Positions 1 to 9,400 of a stretch of 55,323 bases of DNA are shown one piece after another (position 1 is the stretch's first letter; the number at the start of each line of letters is the position of its first letter). The DNA is from Pseudomonadota bacterium (GTDB lineage: Bacteria > Pseudomonadota > Gammaproteobacteria > Steroidobacterales > GCA-2729495), in NCBI GenBank assembly GCA_963205295.1, contig CAUJIY010000121.1, positions 1 to 55,323 on the forward strand, given 5' to 3'. The notes beneath the pieces are model-generated. The model searched no databases. It was not told the DNA's origin and was given only the letters and a program-made list of their open reading frames with translations. The translations under genes were made by a program, and so were the position numbers.

Positions 1-1601
1 ACCGCCGGCACGAGGATGGTGTCGCGTGCCTCCGCATCCGGCAGTGTGTGCGGGAAATCGCGGTTGAAATGCAGACCGCGGCTTTCCTGCCGTGCCTGGG
101 CGCAACGGATGGTCAGTTCGGCGACCAGCGCCAGGTTGCGCAGCTCGATAAGGTCGTTGGTGATGCGGAAGTTGCCGTAGAACTCGGCGATCTCCTCCTG
201 CAGCAGTTCGACGCGGTGGCGGGCGCGCTCCAGGCGCTTGCTGGTACGCACGATGCCGACGTAGTCCCACATGAAGCGGCGCAACTCGTCCCAGTTGTGG
301 GCGACGACGATGTGCTCGTCGGGATCGGTCACGCGGCTTTCGTCCCAGGCCGGCAGCGTGGCGGGTCCGCCACCGAGGCCTGGCAGGTCACGGCCGAGGC
401 GCGCGGCAACGGCGCCGCCGAACACCACGCACTCGAGGAGCGAGTTGCTCGCCAGCCGGTTGGCGCCGTGCAGGCCGGTGAAGCTGCACTCGCCGACGGC
501 GTAGAGGCCGGTGAGGTCGGTGGCGCCGTCGAGATCCGTGATCACCCCGCCGCAGGTATAGTGCGCCGCCGGCACTACCGGGATCGGCCGGGTGGTGATG
601 TCCACGCCGTACTCGCGGCAGCGGGCGGCGATGTTCGGGAAGTGGGCGAGCACCTCCTCGGCCGGCCGGTGGCTGATGTCGAGGTACACGCACTCGTAGC
701 CGCCGCGCTTCATCTCGTAGTCGATGGCACGGGCGACGATGTCGCGCGGCGCGAGTTCGGCGCGCGGATCGTGGTCGGGCATGAAGCGGCGCCCGTTCGG
801 GAGCAGCAGGCGCCCGCCTTCGCCGCGCACGGCTTCCGAAATCAGGAACGACTTCGCCTGCGGGTGGAACAGGCAGGTCGGGTGAAACTGCACGAACTCG
901 AGGTTGGCGACCCGGCAGCCGGCACGCCAGGCCATGGCGATGCCGTCGCCGGTCGAGGTGTCCGGATTGGTGGTGTAAAGGTAGGTCTTGGAGGCCCCGC
1001 CGGTGGCGAGCACCACGGCAGCGGCGCGGTGCGCAACGACGGCGCCGCTCCGGCGGTCGAGCGCGTACACCCCGAGGCAGCGCTGCGGCCCTGGTTCGCC
1101 GAGTCTGGCCGTGGTGACGAGGTCGACCGCCAGCTGCTCGCCGAGCACGGTAATCTGCGGCGCGGCGGCCACACGCGCTGCCAGCGCGGTGACGATGGCC
1201 TGGCCCGAGACGTCGGCGGCATGCACGACGCGGCGGCGGCCGTGCCCGCCCTCGCGCGTCAGATGCAGCGCGCTGTCGTCCGTGGTGCGGGTGAACCGGG
1301 TGCCCTGCTCCTCGAGCCAGCGGATGCACTCCGGTGCGCGCCCGGCGACCAGTTCCACGGCATCGCGGTGGCAGAGACCGGCGCCTGCAACCAGCGTGTC
1401 GGCGACATGCAGGGCAGGGGAGTCGTCCACATCGATGGCTGCGGCGATGCCGCCCTGGGCGCGGTAGCTCGAGCTCTCCTCGATGCCCCGCTTGGCGAGC
1501 AGGCCGACGCGCTGGCCCTGCGCGGCGAGGCGCAGCGCCACCGTCATGCCGCCGAGGCCAGCGCCGATGACGAGCGCGTCGAACGGGGGCCTGGCGTTCA
1601 G
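1..1601 (-). CDS. nadB: L-aspartate oxidase NadB (3' end cut by window edge)
   Basis: Flavoprotein that oxidises L-aspartate to iminoaspartate, the first step of de novo NAD synthesis; NadA next to it uses the product. About 533 codons are visible and the family is about 530-540 residues, so only a few C-terminal residues are missing. Visible marks are the FAD-binding VIGAGLGG near residue 12, the SSSYRAQGGIAA segment, the substrate-site FHPT and RGEGGRLL segments, HYTCGGV, and the C-terminal helical domain. The frame has no ATG, GTG or TTG near the N-terminus. The best start is a CTG that overlaps the nadA stop (CTGA), giving MNARPPFDAL directly before the FAD motif. Translational coupling to nadA is inferred. 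The identity is certain; the start is less so. Confidence 0.95.
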   Translation of the reverse strand, partial: MNARPPFDALVIGAGLGGMTVALRLAAQGQRVGLLAKRGIEESSSYRAQGGIAAAIDVDDSPALHVADTLVAGAGLCHRDAVELVAGRAPECIRWLEEQGTRFTRTTDDSALHLTREGGHGRRRVVHAADVSGQAIVTALAARVAAAPQITVLGEQLAVDLVTTARLGEPGPQRCLGVYALDRRSGAVVAHRAAAVVLATGGASKTYLYTTNPDTSTGDGIAMAWRAGCRVANLEFVQFHPTCLFHPQAKSFLISEAVRGEGGRLLLPNGRRFMPDHDPRAELAPRDIVARAIDYEMKRGGYECVYLDISHRPAEEVLAHFPNIAARCREYGVDITTRPIPVVPAAHYTCGGVITDLDGATDLTGLYAVGECSFTGLHGANRLASNSLLECVVFGGAVAARLGRDLPGLGGGPATLPAWDESRVTDPDEHIVVAHNWDELRRFMWDYVGIVRTSKRLERARHRVELLQEEIAEFYGNFRITNDLIELRNLALVAELTIRCAQARQESRGLHFNRDFPHTLPDAEARDTILVPA

Positions 1602-2623
1602 GTGGTGACCGATGCCCGGCCGACGGCGAGCATGCGTTCCAGGGAACGGCGGGCGCGTGCAGCCACATCGGCGGGGACCTCGATCGCCGGGTGCAGCGTC
1701 TGCAGGGACTCGAGGATCTTCGGCAGGGTGATGCGCTTCATGTGCGGGCACAGGTTGCACGGGCGCACGAACTCGACCTCCGGGAATTCCACGGCGACGT
1801 TGTCGCTCATCGAGCATTCGGTGATCAGCACCACCTGGCGCGGCCGCTCGTTGGCGATGTGCCGGATCATGCCCGAGGTGGAGCCGACGTAGTCCGCCTC
1901 GCGCAGCACCTCGGGCGGGCACTCGGGGTGCGCCATGACGTGTACGCCGGGCTGCAGGCGCCGGTATTCGCGAAGCTCCTGCGGGGTGAACCGCTCGTGT
2001 ACCTCGCAGGCGCCTTCCCAGAGGATCACCTCGACTGACGTCTTGCTGGCGACGTAGCGGCCGAGGTAGCCGTCGGGGATGAAAATCACGCGGTCGCTGC
2101 CGAGCGACTCGACCACCTTGACGGCGTTGGCCGAGGTGCAGCAGATGTCGGCCTCGGCGCGCACGTCGGCGTAGGCGTTGACGTAGCAGACCACCGGCAC
2201 GCCGGGGTGCTGCGCCTTCAGCCGGCGCACGTCTGCGCCCGTGATCGAGGCCGCGAGCGAGCAGCCAGCCTCCAGGTCGGGCAGCAGCACGGTCTTCTCC
2301 GGGCTCATGATCTTGGCGGTCTCGGCCATGAAGCGCACACCGCAGAGCACGATGACCCCGGCCTCCGTCGCCGCGCCCTGCTGGGCGAGCGCCAGCGAAT
2401 CGCCGCGGAAGTCAGCGACGCCCCAGGCGATCTCCGGGGTCTGGTAGTTGTGCGCCAGGATCACCGCACCGCGTGTGCGCTTCAGTTCGTTGATGGCGGC
2501 GATCAGCGGTGCGTGCACCGGCCATTCGACCTCGGGGATGACGTGACGGACACGCTCCCAGATCGGGCGCGTGCTGCGCTCCACCTCGGGCGTGAATGCG
2601 GCTGCGGCGCTGGCAGATGACAC
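1598..2623 (-). CDS. nadA: Quinolinate synthase NadA
   Basis: Condenses iminoaspartate with dihydroxyacetone phosphate to quinolinate using an oxygen-sensitive [4Fe-4S] cluster in the cytoplasm. The 341-residue protein has the family signatures AVILAHNYQTPEI near the N-terminus, LPDLEAGCSLA, CCTSANA, the MAHPECPPEV segment, STSGMI and the C-terminal NLCPHMKRITL. Cysteines in these blocks are the expected cluster ligands. It is the first gene of nadA-nadB, and its TGA overlaps the nadB CTG start. A perfect palindrome lies about 20 bases upstream of its start, inside a plausible promoter, and a Nudix-type regulator gene lies just upstream on the same strand, so repression in response to NAD status is likely. 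Confidence 0.97.
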   Translation of the reverse strand: MSSASAAAAFTPEVERSTRPIWERVRHVIPEVEWPVHAPLIAAINELKRTRGAVILAHNYQTPEIAWGVADFRGDSLALAQQGAATEAGVIVLCGVRFMAETAKIMSPEKTVLLPDLEAGCSLAASITGADVRRLKAQHPGVPVVCYVNAYADVRAEADICCTSANAVKVVESLGSDRVIFIPDGYLGRYVASKTSVEVILWEGACEVHERFTPQELREYRRLQPGVHVMAHPECPPEVLREADYVGSTSGMIRHIANERPRQVVLITECSMSDNVAVEFPEVEFVRPCNLCPHMKRITLPKILESLQTLHPAIEVPADVAARARRSLERMLAVGRASVTT

Positions 2624-2642
2624 GGGTCGCTAGACCTCTCTA

Positions 2643-2661
2643 TATGCTCAAAATGAGCATA
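2643..2661 (-). promoter_or_regulatory. Palindromic operator in the nadA promoter
   Basis: TATGCTCA-AAA-TGAGCATA is a perfect inverted repeat with 8-bp arms and a 3-base spacer, 20 bases upstream of the nadA start. On the minus strand it is followed at once by a TATAGA-like -10 hexamer (sharing TATA), so the palindrome fills the spacer of the probable promoter, where a repressor would block RNA polymerase. The neighbouring Nudix/winged-helix gene is the obvious candidate binder. The symmetry is seen directly; the assignment to that regulator is inferred. Confidence 0.7.
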
Positions 2662-2729
2662 AAAAACCTGAAAAATTCACCGACTGGTCCGGTGAGGTGG
2701 ACCATGCTACGCGTGCCGCCGCGGACCGG

Positions 2730-3698
2730 TCAACGCACCGCGCGGCGTCCGGCCGCGGGCACGCGCACGCCGGGTCCCTGGCGTTCGCGCAGCACGTCGC
2801 GACGGAAGCGGAAGAGCTCCGCCGGGCGGCCCGGAGCGCTGGCCTGGTACCTGCCGGTACCTTCCACCAGGCGTGCGCCCTCGACGAGGCGGCGGAAGTT
2901 CTGCTTGTGCAGGGGGATGCCGGAGAGGGCCTCGACGATCCGCTGCAGTTGCAGGAGCGTGAAGGTCGGCGGCAACAGTTCGAACACTACCGGACGGTAC
3001 TTGAGTTTGCCGCGCACCCGGGCGAGCGCCGTGGCGAGAATGCGGCGGTGATCGAGGGCCATACCCACGCCGGCGACGCGACCGGTGCCGGATGGCGGCT
3101 CCCGTTCACGGTCGCGCCAGGACTCCTGCACGGCGCCGGCCTCGTACAGCAGTTCGTAGCGTTCCAGTGCCATGAACCCGTCCCAGCCGGCTGCGGTCCG
3201 GCCGAAGCACAGTGCCGCGCGTTCCTCGCGCGTGCGCCGTTCGGCGCTGCCCGGTGCCGACAGTGCCCAGCGCGTGAGCGTCGGGTTTACTGCGCCGGTG
3301 TCGCCGGCGCCCTGGCGGCGGTCCTCCCAGGGTACGAAGTCGTACGCGTTCTGCCACTGCGCGCCCGGGGCTGCGTCGACGGGTTGTTCACGCACCAGCG
3401 CCAGGTAGGCGACCGACACCAGGCGTGGCCCACCGGCGCCTTCCCCGGGGTCGCGGCCGCGGTCGGCGAAGGTGTACAGCTGCTCGACGTAGCCGACCTC
3501 GATTCCCGCCTGCCCGCGGATCCAGCGCCGCAGGGCGAGTTCGAGGGTGCGGTCGGCCTGCGGGTCGAGTGGCCCGGACGGCAGGGCCCAGGGAGCGCTG
3601 GCGTGATCCGTGTCACGGCGCACGGTCAGCACCCGCGGCTGCCCGGCCGTGACGGCGAGGATCACGGCGTTGAGGTTGAGGACGATGGGACGTGCCAT
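2730..3698 (-). CDS. Nudix-fold transcriptional regulator of NAD synthesis (NadQ/NrtR-like)
   Basis: An N-terminal Nudix-like domain (about residues 1-190) is joined to a C-terminal winged-helix domain (segment RGKLKYRPVVFELLPPTFTL and following). The Nudix box is degenerate: after LPSGPLD, the expected REUxEE core reads as RRWIRG, so hydrolase activity is unlikely and ligand sensing is favoured. This architecture and the length of 322 residues match the COG4111/NadQ group, known as predicted repressors of nadABC in alphaproteobacteria; the related NrtR family also controls NAD genes. The position directly upstream of nadA-nadB with a palindrome in between supports that role. I chose the start at MARPIVLNLN; an in-frame ATG 15 codons upstream is possible. 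Which NAD metabolite it senses cannot be told from the sequence. Confidence 0.82.
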   Translation of the reverse strand: MARPIVLNLNAVILAVTAGQPRVLTVRRDTDHASAPWALPSGPLDPQADRTLELALRRWIRGQAGIEVGYVEQLYTFADRGRDPGEGAGGPRLVSVAYLALVREQPVDAAPGAQWQNAYDFVPWEDRRQGAGDTGAVNPTLTRWALSAPGSAERRTREERAALCFGRTAAGWDGFMALERYELLYEAGAVQESWRDREREPPSGTGRVAGVGMALDHRRILATALARVRGKLKYRPVVFELLPPTFTLLQLQRIVEALSGIPLHKQNFRRLVEGARLVEGTGRYQASAPGRPAELFRFRRDVLRERQGPGVRVPAAGRRAVR

Positions 3699-3801
3699 GG
3701 CGCGATTCTGCGGTTGCGCGGCGCGATCTGCGAGTGGAGTCACATCCCGCCCCGGTGGCCCGGGCCATTATGTCCGGACCTCCGCGACGGCAGGACACGG
3801 G

Positions 3802-5955
3802 ATGGCGGCGACATCCGACAGGGACCAGGTGCTCGGCGACTATGCCGCGTTCATCCGCGCGCTCCTGCCGCAGGCGCAGGGTTTCGTCTGCCATGACCGC
3901 CATGGCCGGGTCTTCTGGCGCGATGCGCCGGCTGCCGGCATTCCGCCCGTCACCGACGAGTACCGCGAGCGGCTGACGGCGCTGTTAGCCGGCAAGCCCC
4001 TGCCCGACGAGGGTGCCAGGGTCGTGCTCGGTCCGTACTTCGTCTACCTCGTGCGCCTCGCCGACGAGGAGCAGCACTGCCTCGGCGTACTTGCCGTGCT
4101 GGTCGATCGCGCGGCGGCGGCGCTGCCCTATGCCTTTGCCGTCGATCTCCTGGCACCGGCCTGGCGCAGCCTGCAGCGCGAACTGGCGCTGCGCTTCCGG
4201 GTGGTCACGGGCCAGCGCAAGCTCGAGGTCCAGGCCGCCGAGGAGCGGTTCCTGCACCATGTCGAGAAGATCGTGCACCAGCCGCAGGACTGCGCTGAGG
4301 TGCTGGCGACCATCCTTGGCCTGTGCTGCGAGCACCTCGGCGTCGGCGGCACATTCCTGATCCTGCCCGGCAAGGGCCTGACGCTCGCGCACGGACAGGT
4401 TCCGGAGCGCCACGCGCTCGCGCTGCTCGGGCAGGACCTGCTCGCTGCGGCGCGCAGCCCGGGCTTCGAGCCCAACAGGATGCAGCGACGATCGGACGCA
4501 CTCTGGATCGCAATCAGGCCGCGCGGGCAGGATACCGAGGGCGTCCTGGCCCTGTGCGACTGGCGTCAGTCGGCGTTCAGCCAGCGGCGCCTGGCCCGCG
4601 TGCTGCACTACGTCGCCTCGCACGTCGATGCCGTGCTCGACCGCAACTACGATGCGCTCACCGGGCTGATGGCCTGGCCATTGCTGCAGGCGCAGATCGT
4701 CGCGGCCGGCGCCGACAGCGAGGCACACACCATCCTCGCGCTCGACATCGATGGTCTGCACGTCGTCAATGACACCTTCGGTCACGATGCCGGTGACGAC
4801 GTGCTGCGCAAGCTGGCGACGCTCCTGCGTGAGGTCGTGCCGGGACAGACGGCGAGCCGCGTGACCGGTGACAGCTTTGCGGTACTGCTGCGCAATACCA
4901 GCACCGCCAGGGCCCGGTTGCTGGCCGAGGATGTCTGCGCACGTTTTCGCGAGCACGTCTACCAGCGTGCGGACAGTACCTATCGTCCGTCGGTGAGCGT
5001 CGGCGTCGCACCGCTCGCCGGGGCAGGTGTGGGGGACGATGGGTTCGCCGCCGCGCAGGTCGCCTGCAAGACCGCCAAGGACCGCGGCCGCGGGCGCGTC
5101 GAGGTCTTCGAGTCGGCGGATGCGAGCATCGTGCGCCGTGTCGACGACATCCAGATCGTCGGCTACGTGCGCAGCGCCATCGAGCACGACCGGCTGGCGC
5201 TGGTCGCGCAGCCGCTCATGCCGCTGCGGCCGGGCCGGGTGGCCCACTACCACGAGGTGCTGGTGCGCATCGTCGACGAACGCGGCGCACACGTGGCACC
5301 AGGCGAATTCATGTCGGCTGCCGAGCGCTACCAGCTCATGGAGGAACTCGACCGCTGGGTGGTGGCGACCACGCTGCGCATGCTGGCGCGGTGCGGCACG
5401 CACCTGCGCGGTGGGGATGCGCGCTTCGCCATCAACCTGTCGGGCCAGAGCCTCGGCAGCGACGCCTTCCTCGCCTTTGTCGAGCATGCCATCCGCGGCA
5501 GTGGTGTGGCCCCCGAGGTGATCGCCTTCGAGATCACGGAGTCCGTGGCCGTGGCACGCATGCAGCAGGCGCAGACCTTCATGCAGACACTGAAGCGCCT
5601 CGGCTGCCGCTTCTCGCTCGACGACTTCGGTACGGGACTCAGCTCGTTCGGCTACCTGAAGGTATTCCCGGTCGATACGCTGAAGATCGACGGCAGTTTC
5701 GTACGCGACATCACCACCAACGTGGTGTCGCAGTCCGTAGTGGCGGCCATCGCCGAGGTGGCGCGGGTGATGCAGCTCGACACCGTCGCTGAGTACGTGC
5801 AGGACCAGGCCGCGATCGACCTGCTGCGCAGCCTCAACATCAGCTACGCCCAGGGCTTCTTCGTTGGTCGCACCGACCCGCTCGAGGACGCCATCGCCAC
5901 CATCGATACCGCGGTGGTCTCCGGACTGAAGATCCCGCTGCCGTCGACCAGCTGA
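3802..5955 (+). CDS. Cyclic-di-GMP protein with degenerate GGDEF and intact-looking EAL domain
   Basis: 717 residues. The N-terminal half (about 1-285) resembles one or two GAF-like sensory domains with no clear membrane segment. The GGDEF domain (about 285-445) has an altered signature: the active loop reads TGDSF at residues 355-359, so cyclase activity is doubtful. The EAL domain (about 455-700) keeps the expected residues: EVLVR (E485), NLSG, EITES, DDFGTG (D607, D608), LKIDG, VAEYV and YAQGF. It is therefore probably a phosphodiesterase regulated by its GGDEF and GAF parts. It converges on minor-pilin operon A. A degenerate GGDEF plus EAL beside pilus genes recalls FimX, but unlike FimX the EAL site looks complete. 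The start follows the sequence pattern of the first domain; in-frame codons upstream look like non-coding sequence. Confidence 0.88.
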   Translation: MAATSDRDQVLGDYAAFIRALLPQAQGFVCHDRHGRVFWRDAPAAGIPPVTDEYRERLTALLAGKPLPDEGARVVLGPYFVYLVRLADEEQHCLGVLAVLVDRAAAALPYAFAVDLLAPAWRSLQRELALRFRVVTGQRKLEVQAAEERFLHHVEKIVHQPQDCAEVLATILGLCCEHLGVGGTFLILPGKGLTLAHGQVPERHALALLGQDLLAAARSPGFEPNRMQRRSDALWIAIRPRGQDTEGVLALCDWRQSAFSQRRLARVLHYVASHVDAVLDRNYDALTGLMAWPLLQAQIVAAGADSEAHTILALDIDGLHVVNDTFGHDAGDDVLRKLATLLREVVPGQTASRVTGDSFAVLLRNTSTARARLLAEDVCARFREHVYQRADSTYRPSVSVGVAPLAGAGVGDDGFAAAQVACKTAKDRGRGRVEVFESADASIVRRVDDIQIVGYVRSAIEHDRLALVAQPLMPLRPGRVAHYHEVLVRIVDERGAHVAPGEFMSAAERYQLMEELDRWVVATTLRMLARCGTHLRGGDARFAINLSGQSLGSDAFLAFVEHAIRGSGVAPEVIAFEITESVAVARMQQAQTFMQTLKRLGCRFSLDDFGTGLSSFGYLKVFPVDTLKIDGSFVRDITTNVVSQSVVAAIAEVARVMQLDTVAEYVQDQAAIDLLRSLNISYAQGFFVGRTDPLEDAIATIDTAVVSGLKIPLPSTS

Positions 5956-5958
5956 GGG

Positions 5959-5975
5959 GCGCCGGTCGCCGGCGC
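5959..5975. terminator. GC-rich hairpin between convergent genes
   Basis: GCGCCGG-TCG-CCGGCGC is a 7-bp perfect stem with a 3-base loop, lying between the stop of the GGDEF/EAL gene and the stop of pilE. There is no T-run, so it is at best a weak bidirectional terminator. Confidence 0.4.
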
Positions 5976-5982
5976 TCCGGGG

Positions 5983-6423
5983 TCAGCGCCAGCAGGTGTC
6001 GGTGTTGGCCGCGCCGCCGGAATCCTCGGCGAGGCGCAGGCCCTGCTGGTCGACCGAGAAGCCGACGCACTGGGTATCGTCGTCCTGCGGTCCGCCGTCC
6101 ACGACCGTGGCCGTCACCACGTAGCCGAGGGCGAGATCGTCGGAGTCGATCGTGAGCGCGTAGTAGCCGCGCTCGGTGCCGGCGATGCCGAGTCCCGCGG
6201 GCGGGGCATCGGCCATCTCGTCGGCATCGGCATAGCGGTTGTTCTGCAGGTAGAACCGCTCCTGTGCGCTCGCCAGGCGCAGCAGCGCACCGGTGGCATC
6301 GACGCGGTTCGCCCGCATCACATACTGCCGGTAGGAGGGGATGGCCACCGCCGCCAGAATGGCGGCGACGGCCATCACGATCATCAGCTCGATCAGCGAG
6401 AAGCCTGTTGCTGGCCTGTTCAT
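5983..6423 (-). CDS. pilE: Type IV pilin-like PilE, operon A
   Basis: 146-residue prepilin. A short basic leader ends in TG followed by FSLIELMIVMAVAAILAAVA, the class III cleavage site with Glu at mature position 5 and the hydrophobic assembly helix. The IPSYRQYVMRANRVDATGALL and ERFYLQNNRYA segments are typical of PilE minor pilins, which help prime pilus assembly. Two cysteines near the C-terminus (TQC, TCW) would close the D-region loop. It is the last gene of operon A, 21 bases after pilY1, and is paralogous to the PilE of operon B, sharing long stretches such as ADAPPAGLGIAGTE. Confidence 0.92.
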   Translation of the reverse strand: MNRPATGFSLIELMIVMAVAAILAAVAIPSYRQYVMRANRVDATGALLRLASAQERFYLQNNRYADADEMADAPPAGLGIAGTERGYYALTIDSDDLALGYVVTATVVDGGPQDDDTQCVGFSVDQQGLRLAEDSGGAANTDTCWR

Positions 6424-6444
6424 GGCTGATATGTCCCTGTCCGG

Positions 6445-9400
6445 TTACTCGGTGCCCGTCTGGTTCCAGTGGGTGCGCCGCGGCGGGTTGGGGAACCCGG
6501 GGTTGAAGCACTCCACGCCGATGCAGAGGGTCTCCTGCGTGCCGTCGTCGTCATCGCCGCCGTCGCCGTCGTCGTCGCAGTCGGGGCCGAGGCACTCCAC
6601 GTCCGGATCCGGATTGTCATCGGGCGGGGAGAAGAACAGCGCCGGGTCAGGCGCGATGCCACCCTGGTTGAGCGTCCGCGTGCGGTCATCGGCGGTGAGC
6701 GGCTGGCCCTCTTCCGAGCCATCGAGGTTGGTGATCGGACTACCGTCGCGCACGCTGACCAGATAGAGCCGGTTCAGGCCGCCGGCGGCGACGCAGGCAT
6801 CGCCGTTACCACCCGGGCTGAAGGAACTGAAGATCACGGTGTTGGCGAAGGTGCGCGACTCGGTGAGCACCTTCTCGCCCGGGCTCAGATCCATCCCCAG
6901 GCGCCAGCCCTTCGAGCCCGCCGGGATCACCGGATCGACATCGCTGGTGATGTCCTCGAGATCGCTGCGCGTGATCGGCGCCGGATAGCTGTCCGTGGCG
7001 ATCGTGTCGAACACGTTGTAGTCGCGCAGGGCGTAGAACTCGTCGTCCGTGGCCGTGTCGAGCGGGTGCTCGCGGTGACCAGAACCGATGTGGACGCTGA
7101 GATACATCGTCTTGCCGGAGACGATGCGCGCCACGTCCGGGGTCGCGTAGAAGCGGCGCACGTCGGCCAGCGTCGGCGAGGGGAGGTCGGCGGCGCCGAG
7201 CGAGGCCAACACGCCGCCATTCACCAGTTCCGCCACGGGCTTGCCGTTGCTGATGTCGAAGCGCCAGACACGCCCGCCCATGTCGCCGACGTACATGCGG
7301 TCGGCATAGCGGTCCCCGTCGATGTCGAGCACGCGGATGCCGGCCGGGATCGAGTGCGTCATGTCGGTGAGCACCAGGTCGTGGGCATTGCTGTCACCCG
7401 CGCTCCACAGCCGCTTGCCCGTGAGCACGTCGACCATGTACACCGCGTTGCCGCGGGCGTCGGTATTGTAGCCCTCGTCGTCCTGACCGTCGTCGTAGCC
7501 ACCGCCGAAGATGGCGGCATGGAAGACCTCGCCGTCGATGTCGATGTCGGCGACCACCGGCGGCGACCAGGTCTGGCCGAGGTCGGTGAAGTCGGCATCG
7601 TCGCTGTCGAGCTTCCACATCAGCTGCGGGTTGTTGCGGTCGGTGACGTCGAGCGCGAAGAGCGTGTCACCGCCGCGGCGCATGCCGAACAGCAGGATCA
7701 CGCGTTCCTCGCCGGCGATGCCCGGGGTGGCATCTTCGTTCTCGATGTAGACGCTGATCTCGCCATCGAGGCCGTAGGAGCGGGTGTCGGTCGTCTGGTT
7801 CAGGTACAGGCCGTAGAGCCGCCCCAGCATCTCGGCGGGCAGATAGGCCCACAATTCGGAGCCGTCGTCCGGATCTACCGCGTGGAGGTAGCCGTCGTTG
7901 GTGGACACGAACACGGTGGCGTCCGGCGCCGAGGCGGTGCCGCCGTAGATCACCATCATCGGCCGCACGTGCAGCGGGTCACCCATGACATGGCGCTCGT
8001 CGCTGGTGCTGCCGTCGTCGTCCTCGTCGAGCAGGTCGAGGCCGCGTGCCCAGTCGATGACACTGACTTTGGTGGCGTCGTCGGGCGCGCCGACCACGCT
8101 GGCCGTGATGGCTGAATTGCCCGTCGCCACGGCATTGCCGGTCGCGTTGAGGTCGGTTCCGGCGATGTCGGTGTAGACGTTGCGGCTGGCCGCTGCCGGC
8201 TGCTCGTTGGCAGCGCCGCCGAGCTGCGCGGTATTGCCGTCGACGCCGTCGGACCAGAAGCTCTGCGAGGTGTCGGTGAAAAAGCCCGTGTCGATGTCGA
8301 CCGCACTGTTGTTGTTGGCGTCGACCAGCCTGCCGCCATCGAGGCGGTATTTCTTCAGATTGCCGGGCCAGTGTTCGCGCACGGCCGGGGCGAATACCGA
8401 CACGTACACGTCGCTCAGGTTCTGCATGCGGTTGAACGCGTTGACCGGTGCCGTCGGCGTGGAGAACGTGGTCGCATCGTCGAGGATGTCGTAGATGATC
8501 TGCGTCAGGGCCGCCTGCAGGGTTGCCGTGTCGCCAGCCGAGAAGTACTGGCCACCGCCGGCGCTGGCGGTTTCCTGCAGGAATGTGGTGTCATCGAGGG
8601 CCAGGTCGACGCCGAAGCCGATGGTGTAGGTGGTGATGTTCTGCAGCCCGGTGAGGCTACCGTTGAGGTCATGCCGGTGCAGGTACTCGGCGAGATCGGC
8701 CATGCACTCGCCGTGGCCGCCAGGGGTACCGCGGCAGGTTGCGTCCGTGACGTTGGTGGCCCAGTTCGGCAGGCCCTTGATCTTGGCGGTGGCACCGACG
8801 TCCTGCGTCGGCAGTCCGTCGGTCAGCAGCACGATGTAGTTCTTCTGGCAGGCGTAGCTCACCGGCTGGGCATACTGGGTGCCGGTGATGACATTGCCGA
8901 CACGTGCGCCGGCGACGCTTTGCACCGGCCCGACGTTGCCGTAGTCGACATTGCGGCCCATGTAGTAGTTGGCCGCCTCGTACAACGTCTCCGAGAGCGG
9001 AGTCCAGGTGCTGGCCGTGAGGGCACCGACCGCACTCTGCATGGCAGCGCGCGAGGTGGCGATATTCTCGATGGCCTTGGAGACCGTACCGCCCTGGTCG
9101 TAGTTGAAGTGCATCAGCCCGACGTTGACACCGTTGAGGCCCTCGAGCAGGTCGATGGCGACCTCACGCACGATTTCCATGCGGGTCTTGGTGACGGTGC
9201 CGCCGCCGGAGTACCAGTTGAGCCAGTTGCCGTCCCACACCGTGTAGTCGGTGTTCCAGGAAGGTTCGTTGTTGGCCGCATCGTCCCAGGGCCCGTTGGC
9301 GCCGGCCGCGGCCCAGGGCTGGCCGTCACCCGTGCTCGAGCCATGCAGGCCGCGGTCGTCCTGGCATTCCACGGGACGATCCCGGGTCGAGCTGCTCGAG

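Noticed and set aside
1598-1668. Programmed frameshift joining nadA and nadB
   Set aside because: No slippery sequence is seen and both proteins have normal ends; a coupled CTG start explains the junction.
48-1892. Long plus-strand reading frame of 614 codons opposite nadB and nadA
   Set aside because: It is a GC-rich shadow; the minus strand reads as NadB and NadA with conserved motifs throughout.
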